Made by a program: the position numbers and the translations under genes
Origin: Candidatus Babelota bacterium
Lineage (GTDB): Bacteria; Babelota; Babeliae; Babelales; Vermiphilaceae
NCBI GenBank assembly: GCA_018266085.1
Contig: JAFEAZ010000029.1
Span: 1-64,000, forward strand
DNA length: 64,000 nt
Direction of reading: 5' to 3'
Notes under the pieces: generated by a model
What the model saw: the letters and a program-made list of their open reading frames with translations, nothing else
Databases searched by the model: none
Told to the model about the DNA's origin: nothing
In this document: piece after piece, positions 9,222 through 18,310 of the stretch
Layout: every line of letters starts with the position of its first letter
How positions within the stretch are numbered: the first letter of the stretch is position 1

Positions 9222-10291
9222 ATGCATTAGTACGGGTATCACTGGTACGTTTGGTAATGGTTGGTACGTGGGTTTTCGTTGTTGCTGCGATCCTGTTGTT
9301 ACCCCGTTTTTTACAGCTATTGTACACGGATGAATCGCGCAGCATAAATCTGTATGTCTGGCCAATGATGATCGACTCAAAAAAATTAATCGATTTTCAA
9401 AAAGAAACTGGTATCAAAGTCTACATGCATTATTACGAAAGCAATGAAGAGCTTTTACAAAAGCTCTACGTCACTGGCGGCAAGGGATATGATCTAGTTG
9501 TGCCTGTCGATTATGTCGTAGACCTGTTGCGTAAAAAAGAACTATTGCAAAAGATTGATCATACGAAATTGAATTTTTGGTATCGGTTGCGCCCTTCGTT
9601 GCTCCATTATTATCATGACATAGGCAATGAGTATTCAATACCCTATTTTTTGAGTGTGTATGGATTGGGGATCGATCCAGATTATTTTGGTGGCAAGCAG
9701 CCTCTGCCAAGCTGGAAGCTCCTCTTCGAGCGCCAGCCAGAGGGTTATGATGTTGCGATTACCGATGTTCCGCGTCGCGCACTGGCTATTGCCAGCTACT
9801 ATCTGTTTGGTGACGAGCAGGCTATTGCTGACCCAGAAAAACGGACTGCCGTTGAACAACTGCTTATTAAGCAAAAAGAATGGGTACGCATGTACACCGA
9901 TATTCGCGGTGAAGATCTTTTAGCAACCAAAAACTGTCCTGTGGTGATGACTATCGCATCGGATCTTTGGATGATCAAGCGAGAATACCCGCACTTACTT
10001 TTTAAAATTCCACAAGAAGGCACCTTTATTACGATCGATTCGTTTGTGATTCCAAAAGCAAGTAACAAGCAAGATCTAGTCTATGAGTTTTTGAATTACC
10101 TCTATCGTCCAGAGATAGTTGCCTATCATGCCACGCGGTATGGTTTCTGCCCACCGGTTGAGGATGCAGATATCACCGGATCAGGTATTTTTTGTCCTAC
10201 CAGTGAGCAGCTGAGTAAATTTCATTTCTTCAAAAACAGTATTCCCGAGTCGCTTGTAAATGATCTCTGGGTATCCATTATAGCGCACTAA
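9218..10291 (+). CDS. potD: Polyamine-binding substrate protein
   Basis: This is the substrate-binding partner of the PotABC importer. The N-terminus is a long hydrophobic segment (residues about 5-35) with no lipobox, so it may act as a signal sequence or stay as an anchor in the inner membrane. The mature part starts near INLYVWPMMI and has the periplasmic spermidine/putrescine-binding fold, including YDLVVPVDY and IPYFLSVYGLGID. The ATG at 9218 overlaps the potC stop. Another ATG at 9209 is in frame but less well coupled. It is the last pot gene, and a DUF1653 gene follows 15 bases later. Confidence 0.88.
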   Translation: MNALVRVSLVRLVMVGTWVFVVAAILLLPRFLQLLYTDESRSINLYVWPMMIDSKKLIDFQKETGIKVYMHYYESNEELLQKLYVTGGKGYDLVVPVDYVVDLLRKKELLQKIDHTKLNFWYRLRPSLLHYYHDIGNEYSIPYFLSVYGLGIDPDYFGGKQPLPSWKLLFERQPEGYDVAITDVPRRALAIASYYLFGDEQAIADPEKRTAVEQLLIKQKEWVRMYTDIRGEDLLATKNCPVVMTIASDLWMIKREYPHLLFKIPQEGTFITIDSFVIPKASNKQDLVYEFLNYLYRPEIVAYHATRYGFCPPVEDADITGSGIFCPTSEQLSKFHFFKNSIPESLVNDLWVSIIAH

Positions 10292-10306
10292 AAAAAGGAG
10301 ATAACG

Positions 10307-10615
10307 ATGTTTATTCAACCAAAAAAACAGGATGAACTACTCTCTGTGGGCATCTATAAGCATTATAAAAACAACTATTACTTAGTGTTATGTGTTGCTC
10401 AGCACACAGAAACGGGTGAAAAGTTAGTCGTATACCAATCGTTATATGATGATTGTGCGCTTTGGTCTCGACCGCTTGAGATGTTTGTCAGTGATGTTGA
10501 GTATAACGGTGTAGTGCAGCCGCGGTTTAAAAAAGTAGGGGAAAGTCATGAAGCGCATAAGTATATCAATGTCCTCTTTTCTAAGGAACCGCATCAATGC
10601 TCGCTGCAAAAATAA
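10307..10615 (+). CDS. DUF1653 family protein
   Basis: This small cytoplasmic protein of 102 residues matches the DUF1653 pattern: GIYKHYKNNYY at the start, then LVVYQSLYDD, WSRPLEMF and PRFKKVG. The family has no established function. An AAGGAG ribosome binding site sits just before the ATG at 10307. It follows potD by 15 bases and overlaps the next gene by 19 bases, so it is probably cotranscribed with the pot operon. Confidence 0.85.
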   Translation: MFIQPKKQDELLSVGIYKHYKNNYYLVLCVAQHTETGEKLVVYQSLYDDCALWSRPLEMFVSDVEYNGVVQPRFKKVGESHEAHKYINVLFSKEPHQCSLQK

Positions 10616-11076
10616 CGTATCTTTTTTTCTGGTTTCCGCTTTTTTCGACCACCTTCATGTTTTCGCAAGCGCGGATTCCTTCTAGTTATTTTCTCGATCA
10701 TCAAGCTCCTCTTGAGCCTATAGACCCTGATGATGATTATGGCAAAGCGCTGTGGTGCTTGTTTTCTGAAAGATATTGGCGCGAAACAGCTGATAGGCAA
10801 ATGCGTTCAGACTTGCGAATCTATAGACTGTGTCCACAGATGATTCCAACGATATTTGAGCACCGAGACAAAGCACGTGTTGTAGCCAGGAGGCTATCGC
10901 CGGAGCAGTTTTGGAAACAAGAGATCAAGCACGAAGATTTGGCATACAACAGCGATGGTTTATTGCCGCGAAGGCTGACGGCGATGGACGAAGCTCGCAA
11001 GCAAAAACGAAAAGAACGCAACGCAGCAAAAGAACGACGGTGCATATGTAAAAGCCGTACAGCCAGGTGCTGGTAG
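10597..11076 (+). CDS. Secreted protein of unknown function
   Basis: The 159-residue product has a clear signal peptide (residues 1-25, ending near FSQA) and then a charged domain without a recognised family. The last 30 residues are very basic (RKQKRKERNAAKERR) and end in three Cys. The start overlaps the end of the DUF1653 gene. It is the first of three consecutive small exported proteins with no detected relatives here. Confidence 0.6.
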   Translation: MLAAKITYLFFWFPLFSTTFMFSQARIPSSYFLDHQAPLEPIDPDDDYGKALWCLFSERYWRETADRQMRSDLRIYRLCPQMIPTIFEHRDKARVVARRLSPEQFWKQEIKHEDLAYNSDGLLPRRLTAMDEARKQKRKERNAAKERRCICKSRTARCW

Positions 11077-11208
11077 AACTTTTCTTTGAGACTCACGATG
11101 TAGAGCTGACCGCTCAATATCCTCTATTCTTTTCTGCAAAAATGTGCATATTAGTGTAACTCTGTTAAGAAACATCATTTTATACGCATAATTTTTGAGG
11201 ATTTCAAA

Positions 11209-11886
11209 TTGCCCATGAGAATTTTTTCAGCATCTGCCAGCATTGGTATGAGCCTATCGCTCTTGTGTAGTTCTGCTCTAATTGTTCCTTCAGATTGTGA
11301 GAATTGGGATCCTAAGTACGATGAAGCACTCGCAGAGCGAGCGTCAAAGAAAGAAAAGCAGGAGCTGTGGATGCGTCCATGGACCGAGCTCATTCGTTAT
11401 TTAAAAGAAAACGGTAAGCCTTATAAGGCAGTAGAAAAAGCGTTACGCGAACTAATAAAAGCAAAAAAGCTTGCAGACAGAGAAGAGCGACAAAAGAACA
11501 AAGCAGAGGCTTTTCGGGCTTCGCCATGCGCAGGAATAATGCCAGCGCAGCCAACAACAGCAGTAGCGAGGCAAGCACTGCTGCCTCATCCCATGCTGTA
11601 TACGCCTTACCACCAAGCGTTTTTTATTCAGGCGCCAAGACAACGTGTAGACTCCTGCCTTCAAAGAGATGTATGGAGAACTAGCTCGGGTGATCTGTAT
11701 AATAAGCACCAAAAATTTATTAATCAGCAATCGCCATATACGCAAGAGTCACTCCTTCAAGGATGCGGAGCGTTGTGCGACGCAGCTCGGCAAGAGTGGC
11801 TGCGCGAGGCGTATTGGGAAAATTTTCGATACCAACAGCGCACACAGAGAGAATACGAAAGAATGCAACAGCAGAGAAATTTTTAA
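11209..11886 (+). CDS. Secreted protein of unknown function
   Basis: The product is about 225 residues with a signal peptide (MRIFSASASIGMSLSLLCSSA). A basic helical stretch (about residues 60-100, rich in Lys/Glu) follows, then a Gln/Tyr/Arg-rich tail. The best-spaced Shine-Dalgarno (GAGG at 11197-11200) points to the TTG at 11209. An ATG at 11215 is also possible. I recognise no family. It sits between two other exported unknowns in the same orientation. Confidence 0.6.
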   Translation: MPMRIFSASASIGMSLSLLCSSALIVPSDCENWDPKYDEALAERASKKEKQELWMRPWTELIRYLKENGKPYKAVEKALRELIKAKKLADREERQKNKAEAFRASPCAGIMPAQPTTAVARQALLPHPMLYTPYHQAFFIQAPRQRVDSCLQRDVWRTSSGDLYNKHQKFINQQSPYTQESLLQGCGALCDAARQEWLREAYWENFRYQQRTQREYERMQQQRNF

Positions 11887-11901
11887 CGAGAAAGGCTTTT
11901 C

Positions 11902-12312
11902 GTGGAACTATCTATACAACGATTTTTTGTTTTCAAGGTCATTTCGTTTTTGCTCTCGCCGGTAGCTATTCTATCTGCTGATCGCGCGCTTTTGCCGGAG
12001 CATGTTTTGGGAAACGATGTCTTTTTTGCATTGAAGTGTTTGAGTCGAGAAAAAGACCTTTCGCATGGAGGCATGTATGCTCAGTTATCTCTCCAGGCAG
12101 ATTTAAAACAGTTGAGTGCAAATGAAGCAAGGCAAGCTGTTCACCTACGTGCTATAGATGAAGAAATAGCCACAATAGAGCGCAGACAGCGGCAAGAAAA
12201 AGCGGCCAAAGATAGGGAAGTCTTACGTCAACGTGCAGCATTGTTAGCGACAGTAGATAGGACAATGTCGGCGGGTTGGAGTAGTGAGTCGGGAAATAAA
12301 TCTTGGCGTTAA
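11902..12312 (+). CDS. Secreted protein of unknown function
   Basis: The product is 136 residues with an N-terminal hydrophobic signal (FFVFKVISFLLSPVAILSA). A helical, probably coiled-coil region follows (about residues 60-115, Glu/Arg/Gln rich). The start is a GTG at 11902, preceded by GAGAAAGG. It closes the run of three exported unknowns and is followed by a stem-loop that may end the transcript. Confidence 0.55.
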   Translation: MELSIQRFFVFKVISFLLSPVAILSADRALLPEHVLGNDVFFALKCLSREKDLSHGGMYAQLSLQADLKQLSANEARQAVHLRAIDEEIATIERRQRQEKAAKDREVLRQRAALLATVDRTMSAGWSSESGNKSWR

Positions 12313-12359
12313 GAGCAGTATTAAACACGCTGTGCTCTTTGAAAGAGATCAATAGAAAA

Positions 12360-12399
12360 AGCAGGGCTATTGTATGCATAAAGCATCAGTAGCCCTGCT
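12360..12399 (-). terminator. Convergent terminator between the secreted gene and topA
   Basis: A perfect ten-base stem (AGCAGGGCTA at 12360-12369 with TAGCCCTGCT at 12390-12399) lies between two converging genes. On the minus strand it is followed by TTTTTC, which makes it a good terminator for topA. On the plus strand the downstream T content is weaker. Confidence 0.65.
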
Positions 12400-12427
12400 T
12401 GATTTGTTTAGAGCGATAGTTTTTGCT

Positions 12428-14686
12428 TTACTCAACCGTCGTTTTGTAGCCACATGCCTTGTCATTGCAGGTCAAGGTGACGGTGCCATCTTTGGCAATT
12501 TTCTGTACTAAGAATGGCAGTTTGCATTGCGGACATGGTTGCTCGACAAACTGTCCAAAGATAGAAAATTTGCATTTCGGATAGTTCTTACAGCCCCAGA
12601 GGCTGCCGCCACGCCAACGGCGTTCGATAATATCTCCTTTGTCGAGCGGACAAGGGAAGGGCGCTTTGTTTTGCTTGATATATTTACAATCAGGGTAGCC
12701 TGAACATGAAACAAAGGGGCCAAATTTACCGACCATGCTGCGCAACTGTTTGCCACATTTAGGGCACAATTCATCAAGCAGCTTAGGTCCTTCAGCTTTA
12801 ACGAGCTCGATTGCACCATCTTCATTGCGCTTGAAATTGCTCGTAAATGAACATTCAGGGTACCCAAGACAGCCTAAAAACTCGCCACTTTTGCCAAAAC
12901 GGATCGCCAATTTATGTTGATTGCACTCGGGGCATACGACTTCAGTCGGCTCCGCTACGCGCTTTCCTTTTTCTTGTCCTTTAAAGAAACTTAGATCTTC
13001 TGAAAATTGCTTATAGAACCCTATCAGTAGCGTGTCTCGATCAAGTTCGCCCTGAGCAATTTTATCAAGATCTTCCTCCATTTGTGCGGTAAATTTCAGG
13101 TTCATGATGTTTGGAAAGCCATCCATGAGCATTTTGGTGGCCATCATTCCAAGCTCTGTTGGTACGAAACGTTTTTTATCAAGCGCCGTGTAGTTACGCG
13201 CTTTGATAGTATTTAAAATGGTAGCGTAGGTACTTGGACGACCGATACCCTCTTTTTCTAAATCTTTTACCAAGCTTGCTTCAGAATAGCGTGGTGGAGG
13301 TTGCGTGAAATGCTGTTTAGGATCAACTTTGGTCAGATCCACAGTATCTTTCTCTTTTAACGAGCTTGGTAATGCAATCGCTTTTTCGTCAGCTTCATCA
13401 CCTTCAGCTTCAGCTTTGTACACCCTTAAAAAACCATCAAATATCAGCGTCGATCCCGTTACGCGAAAGGTGAATTGACCGCCAAGCAACTCTACGGTTC
13501 TTTGCGCGTACTGTGCAGGCTTCATTTGACAGGCAACAAAGCGACGCCAGATCAATTCATAAAGACGGGCGGCATCTTTAGGTAAATACCGTTCGGCCTT
13601 TTCTGGAGTTATATCGATATTAACAGGACGGATCGCTTCATGCGCGTCTTGCGATTTTCCTTTGTTTTTTGCATAGATCTGTGCATCTGCTGGTAGATAT
13701 TCTTTAGTAAACTGTTTGCTGATGTAGCTGCGAAGCTGATCTACAGCGGATTCGGCAATACGTTGCGAGTCAGTACGCATATAGGTAATAAGTGCCACCG
13801 GTGTACTGGCGTCATCAAGCGGTAACCCTTCATAGAGCGTCTGCGCTATCTGCATCGTTTTTTTGACGTTGAAACCAAGCTTATTGAAGGCATCCTGCTG
13901 GAGCGTACTCGTCATAAAGGGCGGCAGCGGGTTTTTAGCGCGCTTCTTGTCCGTAATGCTCTCAATTATATAATTTTCTTCTTTTATCTTTTTGACAAGC
14001 TCAGATGCTGTCTTTTCATTCGTGATCTCAGGCTTTTTTTTGCTAATATGAGTTAAGGCTGCCTCAAATTTAGAGCGCTGATGTTTAAATTCGCCCGTAA
14101 TGGTCCAATATTCTTCCGGTTTAAATGCGCGTATACCATCTTCTCTGTCGCAAATGAGGCGTAAAGCGACCGATTGTACGCGACCGGCAGAGGTTCCAGG
14201 AGCAAGCCGTTTCCATAAAATAGGAGAAACTTCATAGCCCACCCAACGATCAAGAACGCGACGTGCTTGTTGAGCAGCCACTTTTTGTAAATCGACCGAC
14301 TCTCCCTTTTGTACGGCTTGTAAGATCGCCTCTTTAGTGATTTCGTTAAAAGAGATACGGTGGATAGAGCTTTTCTTCTTGGCTACTTTTTTTATCTCTT
14401 GCTCGATATGCCAGGCTATAATCTCTCCCTCCCGGTCAGGGTCGGGCGCTAAATAGATTTCGTCGACAGTAGCCGCCTGCTTACAGATATCGGCAATAAC
14501 TTTTTCTTTGTTTTCAATCGTGACATAATCCAGGTCGATGGTGCCATCATGAATCGTTACACCAAGCTTTTTTGTGGGCAGGTCTTTGATATGCCCCAGT
14601 GTAGACATGATAACGAACTCTTTACCCAAGAACTTACTGATGGTTTTTATCTTGGATGGCGATTCTACAATCAATAACTTCTTCAT
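12428..14686 (-). CDS. topA: DNA topoisomerase I
   Basis: This type IA topoisomerase relaxes negative supercoils by cutting one strand. At 752 residues it has the usual length. The Toprim domain is at the N-terminus (LIVESPSKIKTI; acidic motif DPDREGE near residue 85). The catalytic Tyr lies in ITYMRTDSQR near residue 300. SAGRVQSVALRLI and EGIGRPSTYA are further core motifs. From about residue 575 there are four C-terminal zinc-ribbon repeats with paired cysteines (CPECNQHK, CPKCGKQL, CPLDKG, CPQCKLP). The ATG at 14686 is the natural start. It is transcribed alone. Confidence 0.97.
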   Translation of the reverse strand: MKKLLIVESPSKIKTISKFLGKEFVIMSTLGHIKDLPTKKLGVTIHDGTIDLDYVTIENKEKVIADICKQAATVDEIYLAPDPDREGEIIAWHIEQEIKKVAKKKSSIHRISFNEITKEAILQAVQKGESVDLQKVAAQQARRVLDRWVGYEVSPILWKRLAPGTSAGRVQSVALRLICDREDGIRAFKPEEYWTITGEFKHQRSKFEAALTHISKKKPEITNEKTASELVKKIKEENYIIESITDKKRAKNPLPPFMTSTLQQDAFNKLGFNVKKTMQIAQTLYEGLPLDDASTPVALITYMRTDSQRIAESAVDQLRSYISKQFTKEYLPADAQIYAKNKGKSQDAHEAIRPVNIDITPEKAERYLPKDAARLYELIWRRFVACQMKPAQYAQRTVELLGGQFTFRVTGSTLIFDGFLRVYKAEAEGDEADEKAIALPSSLKEKDTVDLTKVDPKQHFTQPPPRYSEASLVKDLEKEGIGRPSTYATILNTIKARNYTALDKKRFVPTELGMMATKMLMDGFPNIMNLKFTAQMEEDLDKIAQGELDRDTLLIGFYKQFSEDLSFFKGQEKGKRVAEPTEVVCPECNQHKLAIRFGKSGEFLGCLGYPECSFTSNFKRNEDGAIELVKAEGPKLLDELCPKCGKQLRSMVGKFGPFVSCSGYPDCKYIKQNKAPFPCPLDKGDIIERRWRGGSLWGCKNYPKCKFSIFGQFVEQPCPQCKLPFLVQKIAKDGTVTLTCNDKACGYKTTVE

Positions 14687-14881
14687 ACGTCACTTTTTAC
14701 TCATAAGCTGGTTTTTTGTAAGTACTCTGGACATGTTTTTCTAGCTTCGATTACTAGGATACGTTATATATTTTCTAAAAGTCAAATATTTGTTTAAGTG
14801 GGCCTTGCAGATGGCTTGATACTATGGTACTGTTCATTCCGAGTTGTATAGGGTTTTTTAGTATAATGACAAGGATAATGA

Positions 14882-15571
14882 ATGCAATTTTTAACGTCCT
14901 GGCGAGATAGTTTACTCCTGCTTAAACCTGAAAACGCCAAACTTTTTGCTTTAGTGACTATTAATGCCTGTCTTTATGCCTATCGAACGATCGTTCGATT
15001 CTGTCTGCCGCTTCTGCTGTGTCTTATTATTAGTGTTATCTACACCGGCACGCGGTGGTTTTTTGTTCCCGTACTTTCCTTATCTGTATGTCTGTTTAGC
15101 TTCTATTGTGCTGTTCGGCCATCAACCTTGCGTAAAGACTGTAGCTATTTTCTTGGGTATGGCAAGCATCTTATCTGGTTTTTTCTCTTTTTTATAGGGT
15201 GGCTTGTTACACTTTGTGCCATCTCTTTTTTGAACGTGCCCTGTTGGTTTGCACAATTGCCTTTATACGCACCGCTCTTTCCAGTTTTCTCGATTACGAC
15301 AGCTTTTTTGTGTGATAGTGATGGTAGTTTTAAGCAAGCATGTTGTTCTATCGGTCGTGGCCTGTTGTTTGTCTTCTATAACCTGCCGATCTGTGCGCTG
15401 CTGGCAGCCTTTTTTATCGGAGCAGCACAGCTTCTTTTTATAATGTTACCCGCGATAGTTGCTGAAATTCTGTTGATTCTGTTCTGGCCTCTTGTGCTCT
15501 GCACCTATATCAATGTATATATAAAGCGAGTGCATGAGCAGTTTTTTGTCTATTTTGCCAACCACGAGTAA
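14882..15571 (+). CDS. Polytopic membrane protein of unknown function
   Basis: The 229-residue product has about six hydrophobic segments, a short cytoplasmic N-terminus (SWRDSLLLLKPENAKLFAL) and a charged C-terminus. The middle part (GSFKQACCSIGRGLLFVFYNLP) resembles bacterial membrane proteins that carry an amphipathic loop before a span. I cannot assign a family. It lies 17 bases before plsC and opens the large plus-strand cluster that includes the bat genes, so a cell envelope role is likely but unproven. Confidence 0.6.
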   Translation: MQFLTSWRDSLLLLKPENAKLFALVTINACLYAYRTIVRFCLPLLLCLIISVIYTGTRWFFVPVLSLSVCLFSFYCAVRPSTLRKDCSYFLGYGKHLIWFFLFFIGWLVTLCAISFLNVPCWFAQLPLYAPLFPVFSITTAFLCDSDGSFKQACCSIGRGLLFVFYNLPICALLAAFFIGAAQLLFIMLPAIVAEILLILFWPLVLCTYINVYIKRVHEQFFVYFANHE

Positions 15572-15588
15572 ATCAGTGAGAGAATGGT

Positions 15589-16323
15589 ATGAGGCTATTG
15601 AGTAGTTTCTTAGCGTTGTTGCATACGGTACTATCACGCTTGTTATTATTGCTTATTATGGTCGTATTCTGCATTCCTACGATTCTCTTTCTGTTGTTGC
15701 CAGACAAGATACGGTATCATAATCGGCTGTGTAACCAGATGCAATACGCATTTTATTGGCTTTTACTCAAAGGAACGTTATTACCGATACGGGTACGTGG
15801 AGCAGAAAATATCCCAACGACGCCAGCAGTGTTGGTAGCCAACCATCAGTCTTCTTTAGATATACCCTTAGTGGGGAGCTTGTTATATGCAGCGCCTCAC
15901 GTATGGCTTGCGACCAACGAACTGATGGTCTCGCCTATTTTACGTTTTATTTTGCCAAGAACGACGGTGCTTGTTGATGTCAGTTCCCCCATCGCAGGCA
16001 TGCGTACGCTGCTAAAGGCTATGGATATGATTCAAGAACAAAAATTGTATACGGTTCTGTTTCCTGAAGGTGGTAGATTTTCTGATGGGAAGATACATGA
16101 TTTTTTTGGCGGTTTTGTTATACTCGCCAAAAAAACAGGGCAGCCTGTGGTTCCTATCTATTTGGAAGGTATAGGCAAGGTATATCCAAAGGGTGTATTT
16201 CTGTTGCGTTGGCACCCAATCGACGTCGTGGTAGGAGCGCCGATGATGCAAGAAGCTGATGAGTCGAACGAAGCATTTTCCCAGCGTGTGCGCGCATGGT
16301 TTTGCCATCAGCAAGAAGACTAA
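15589..16323 (+). CDS. plsC: 1-acyl-sn-glycerol-3-phosphate acyltransferase
   Basis: This enzyme makes phosphatidic acid by acylating lysophosphatidate at the inner membrane. At 244 residues it has the usual length, with an N-terminal membrane segment. The NHX4D motif is NHQSSLD near residue 84. The second glycerol-phosphate binding motif is FPEGGRFSDG near residue 157, where family members usually have EGTRS. VPIYLEG is the fourth block. It starts 17 bases after the upstream membrane protein and is followed 12 bases later by batA, so it is probably in one operon with the bat genes. Confidence 0.9.
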   Translation: MRLLSSFLALLHTVLSRLLLLLIMVVFCIPTILFLLLPDKIRYHNRLCNQMQYAFYWLLLKGTLLPIRVRGAENIPTTPAVLVANHQSSLDIPLVGSLLYAAPHVWLATNELMVSPILRFILPRTTVLVDVSSPIAGMRTLLKAMDMIQEQKLYTVLFPEGGRFSDGKIHDFFGGFVILAKKTGQPVVPIYLEGIGKVYPKGVFLLRWHPIDVVVGAPMMQEADESNEAFSQRVRAWFCHQQED

Positions 16324-16335
16324 AAGGTAGCGTGG

Positions 16336-17310
16336 ATGGACGTTTTAAAGTTTTATTACCAACCTGTACTCTCTATTTTATTACCAGCTCTTGTATGTCT
16401 TGCTCTCGTGCGCATCTATTTTTATCGGGGTGTGCGGTACCGTTATCCGTTAAGTAATGCACTTGCTGCTCAAGGCGCTCTATCGAGCCATAAAAGATCG
16501 GTTGTTTTCTTTGCACTCCGCTTTCTGTTATTGACGATTTTTATTTTGTTGATAGCAAAACCACAACTGATTGACCCACGCTCTAAAATTACGGTCGAAG
16601 GCATCGATATTGTATTAGTTATCGATGTTTCTGGTAGTATGTCACATCCACATCATGCGCATGATAATCGTTCCAAGATCGTCACGGCTCAGCAAGAAGC
16701 TATACGTTTTGTTGATAAGCGCGTCAATGATGCAATCGGCTTGGTACTTTTTGGCAATGTGGCCTTATCTCGTTGTCCTATAACAGCCGATAAGCTGTTA
16801 CTTAAATCGATTATAGGCGATATTGAGATTGGCAGCATTGATCCGCAAGGCACTGTGTTAAGCTCTGGTATCATAACAGCAGCCAATAGGCTGAAATATT
16901 CGAAATCTACGAGTAAAATCATGGTAGTGCTGACTGATGGTCAGCCAAGTCAGAATGATGCTGACCATGTTGTTGCTATTGCAATTGCAAAAGAGCTTGG
17001 TATTAAAATATATACTGTGGGGATAGGTGATGATCAACAACAGCAGGTGTTTTGGTATTATACTGCGCCACCACTAAATACTGCATTGCTTGAGTCGATT
17101 GCGCACGAGACGGGTGGTACCTTTTTTCAAGCAAAAAATGCCGACGATATGAGATCTATTTATGATACGATCGATGCGTTGGAAAAAAATAAGATAGAAG
17201 CTCCCGTGTTTGGTCGCAAGCAGGATTGGTTCTTGCCATTACTGTGGTCTGCACTCGCGCTTATTATGAGTGAGGTATTATTGTCAACCTTTGTTTGGTT
17301 CGGTTTGTGA
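16336..17310 (+). CDS. batA: BatA-like von Willebrand factor A domain protein
   Basis: This 324-residue inner membrane protein has hydrophobic segments near both ends and a von Willebrand A domain between them. The metal-binding MIDAS motif is DVSGSMS near residue 98, with the later TDGQP block also present. The family is part of the 'Bacteroides aerotolerance' Bat set, usually found with MoxR ATPases and linked to stress or envelope functions. It is first of five consecutive bat genes. No moxR is visible in this window. Confidence 0.85.
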   Translation: MDVLKFYYQPVLSILLPALVCLALVRIYFYRGVRYRYPLSNALAAQGALSSHKRSVVFFALRFLLLTIFILLIAKPQLIDPRSKITVEGIDIVLVIDVSGSMSHPHHAHDNRSKIVTAQQEAIRFVDKRVNDAIGLVLFGNVALSRCPITADKLLLKSIIGDIEIGSIDPQGTVLSSGIITAANRLKYSKSTSKIMVVLTDGQPSQNDADHVVAIAIAKELGIKIYTVGIGDDQQQQVFWYYTAPPLNTALLESIAHETGGTFFQAKNADDMRSIYDTIDALEKNKIEAPVFGRKQDWFLPLLWSALALIMSEVLLSTFVWFGL

Positions 17311-17317
17311 GTAGACT

Positions 17318-18310
17318 ATGTTTGGTATTACATGGGCAGGAAGCCATCAGCTTTGGTATGTAACAGCATTGTTCCTTATCACAGCAGTACGTATATACAA
17401 GTATATACGTACGTATCGTGTTGTGCAGATTTTAACAACCCATGAGCATACGCGTGCGCTGCTCATCAATTATTCGCCGACCCGTCGCCTTTTAAGCATG
17501 ATACTTTTTTTTATCGGCACACTGTTTGTGGTATTGGCATTGTGTCAACCGCAATGGCATAAAAAAGAGGATATTGTGCATCAGCAAGGGCGTGATCTTT
17601 TTATTGCGCTGGATATTTCGCGCAGTATGTTGGCAGCCGATTGCGTTCCTAATCGGCTCACGTGCGCAAAAGAAAAAATAAAACAGTTGCTCAAGCAGCT
17701 GTCGTGTGAGCGCGTTGGGCTTATCATTTTTTCCGGGTCAACTTTTGTACAATGTCCGTTAACGGCCGATTATGGCGCATTTTTACTCTTTTTAGATCAG
17801 ATTGATGCCGAAACGATATCATCAGGGCAGACGCGTATTGATCAGGCCATAAAAACGGCGATAAACTCATTTCAAGCACTTTCTTGCAAGCATAAGCTGC
17901 TCGTTATTGTGACGGATGGTGAGGATTTTTCTGACGATTTGGCAAGCGTGCAGCAGCAGGCTCACGACCAAGCATTGCATATTTTAACGCTTGGTGTGGG
18001 TACTGCAATAGGCGCACCAATCCCGTGCGTTGATGAGCTGGGCAGAGTAAAAGGGCATCAGAAAGATGCCCAAGGCGCTGTGGTCTTGTCACGCCTTGAT
18101 GCAGCAGTATTGCAAAAAATAGCGCGCGATTCTGGCGGATCATATATACCCATGACTGATGATGATACGGATATAAAAACGATGGTGAGGTTGGTGGGGT
18201 CATACGAAAAAAATCAGTTTGAAGATCGCTCACTATCGCGCTACGAAGAGCAATATCCCTGGTTTATAGCAGTTAGTTTACTCTGTTTTTTCATTGAGTG
18301 GTTTTTATGA
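17318..18310 (+). CDS. batB: BatB-like von Willebrand factor A domain protein
   Basis: A second vWA protein of 330 residues with two N-terminal membrane spans and one at the C-terminus. The MIDAS motif reads DISRSM near residue 100; the second Gly/Ser position is changed but the D-x-S-x-S pattern holds. VTDGED is present later. It follows batA by seven bases, and its stop overlaps the batC start through ATGA. It is paralogous to batA, and in the family the two are thought to form a membrane complex. Confidence 0.85.
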   Translation: MFGITWAGSHQLWYVTALFLITAVRIYKYIRTYRVVQILTTHEHTRALLINYSPTRRLLSMILFFIGTLFVVLALCQPQWHKKEDIVHQQGRDLFIALDISRSMLAADCVPNRLTCAKEKIKQLLKQLSCERVGLIIFSGSTFVQCPLTADYGAFLLFLDQIDAETISSGQTRIDQAIKTAINSFQALSCKHKLLVIVTDGEDFSDDLASVQQQAHDQALHILTLGVGTAIGAPIPCVDELGRVKGHQKDAQGAVVLSRLDAAVLQKIARDSGGSYIPMTDDDTDIKTMVRLVGSYEKNQFEDRSLSRYEEQYPWFIAVSLLCFFIEWFL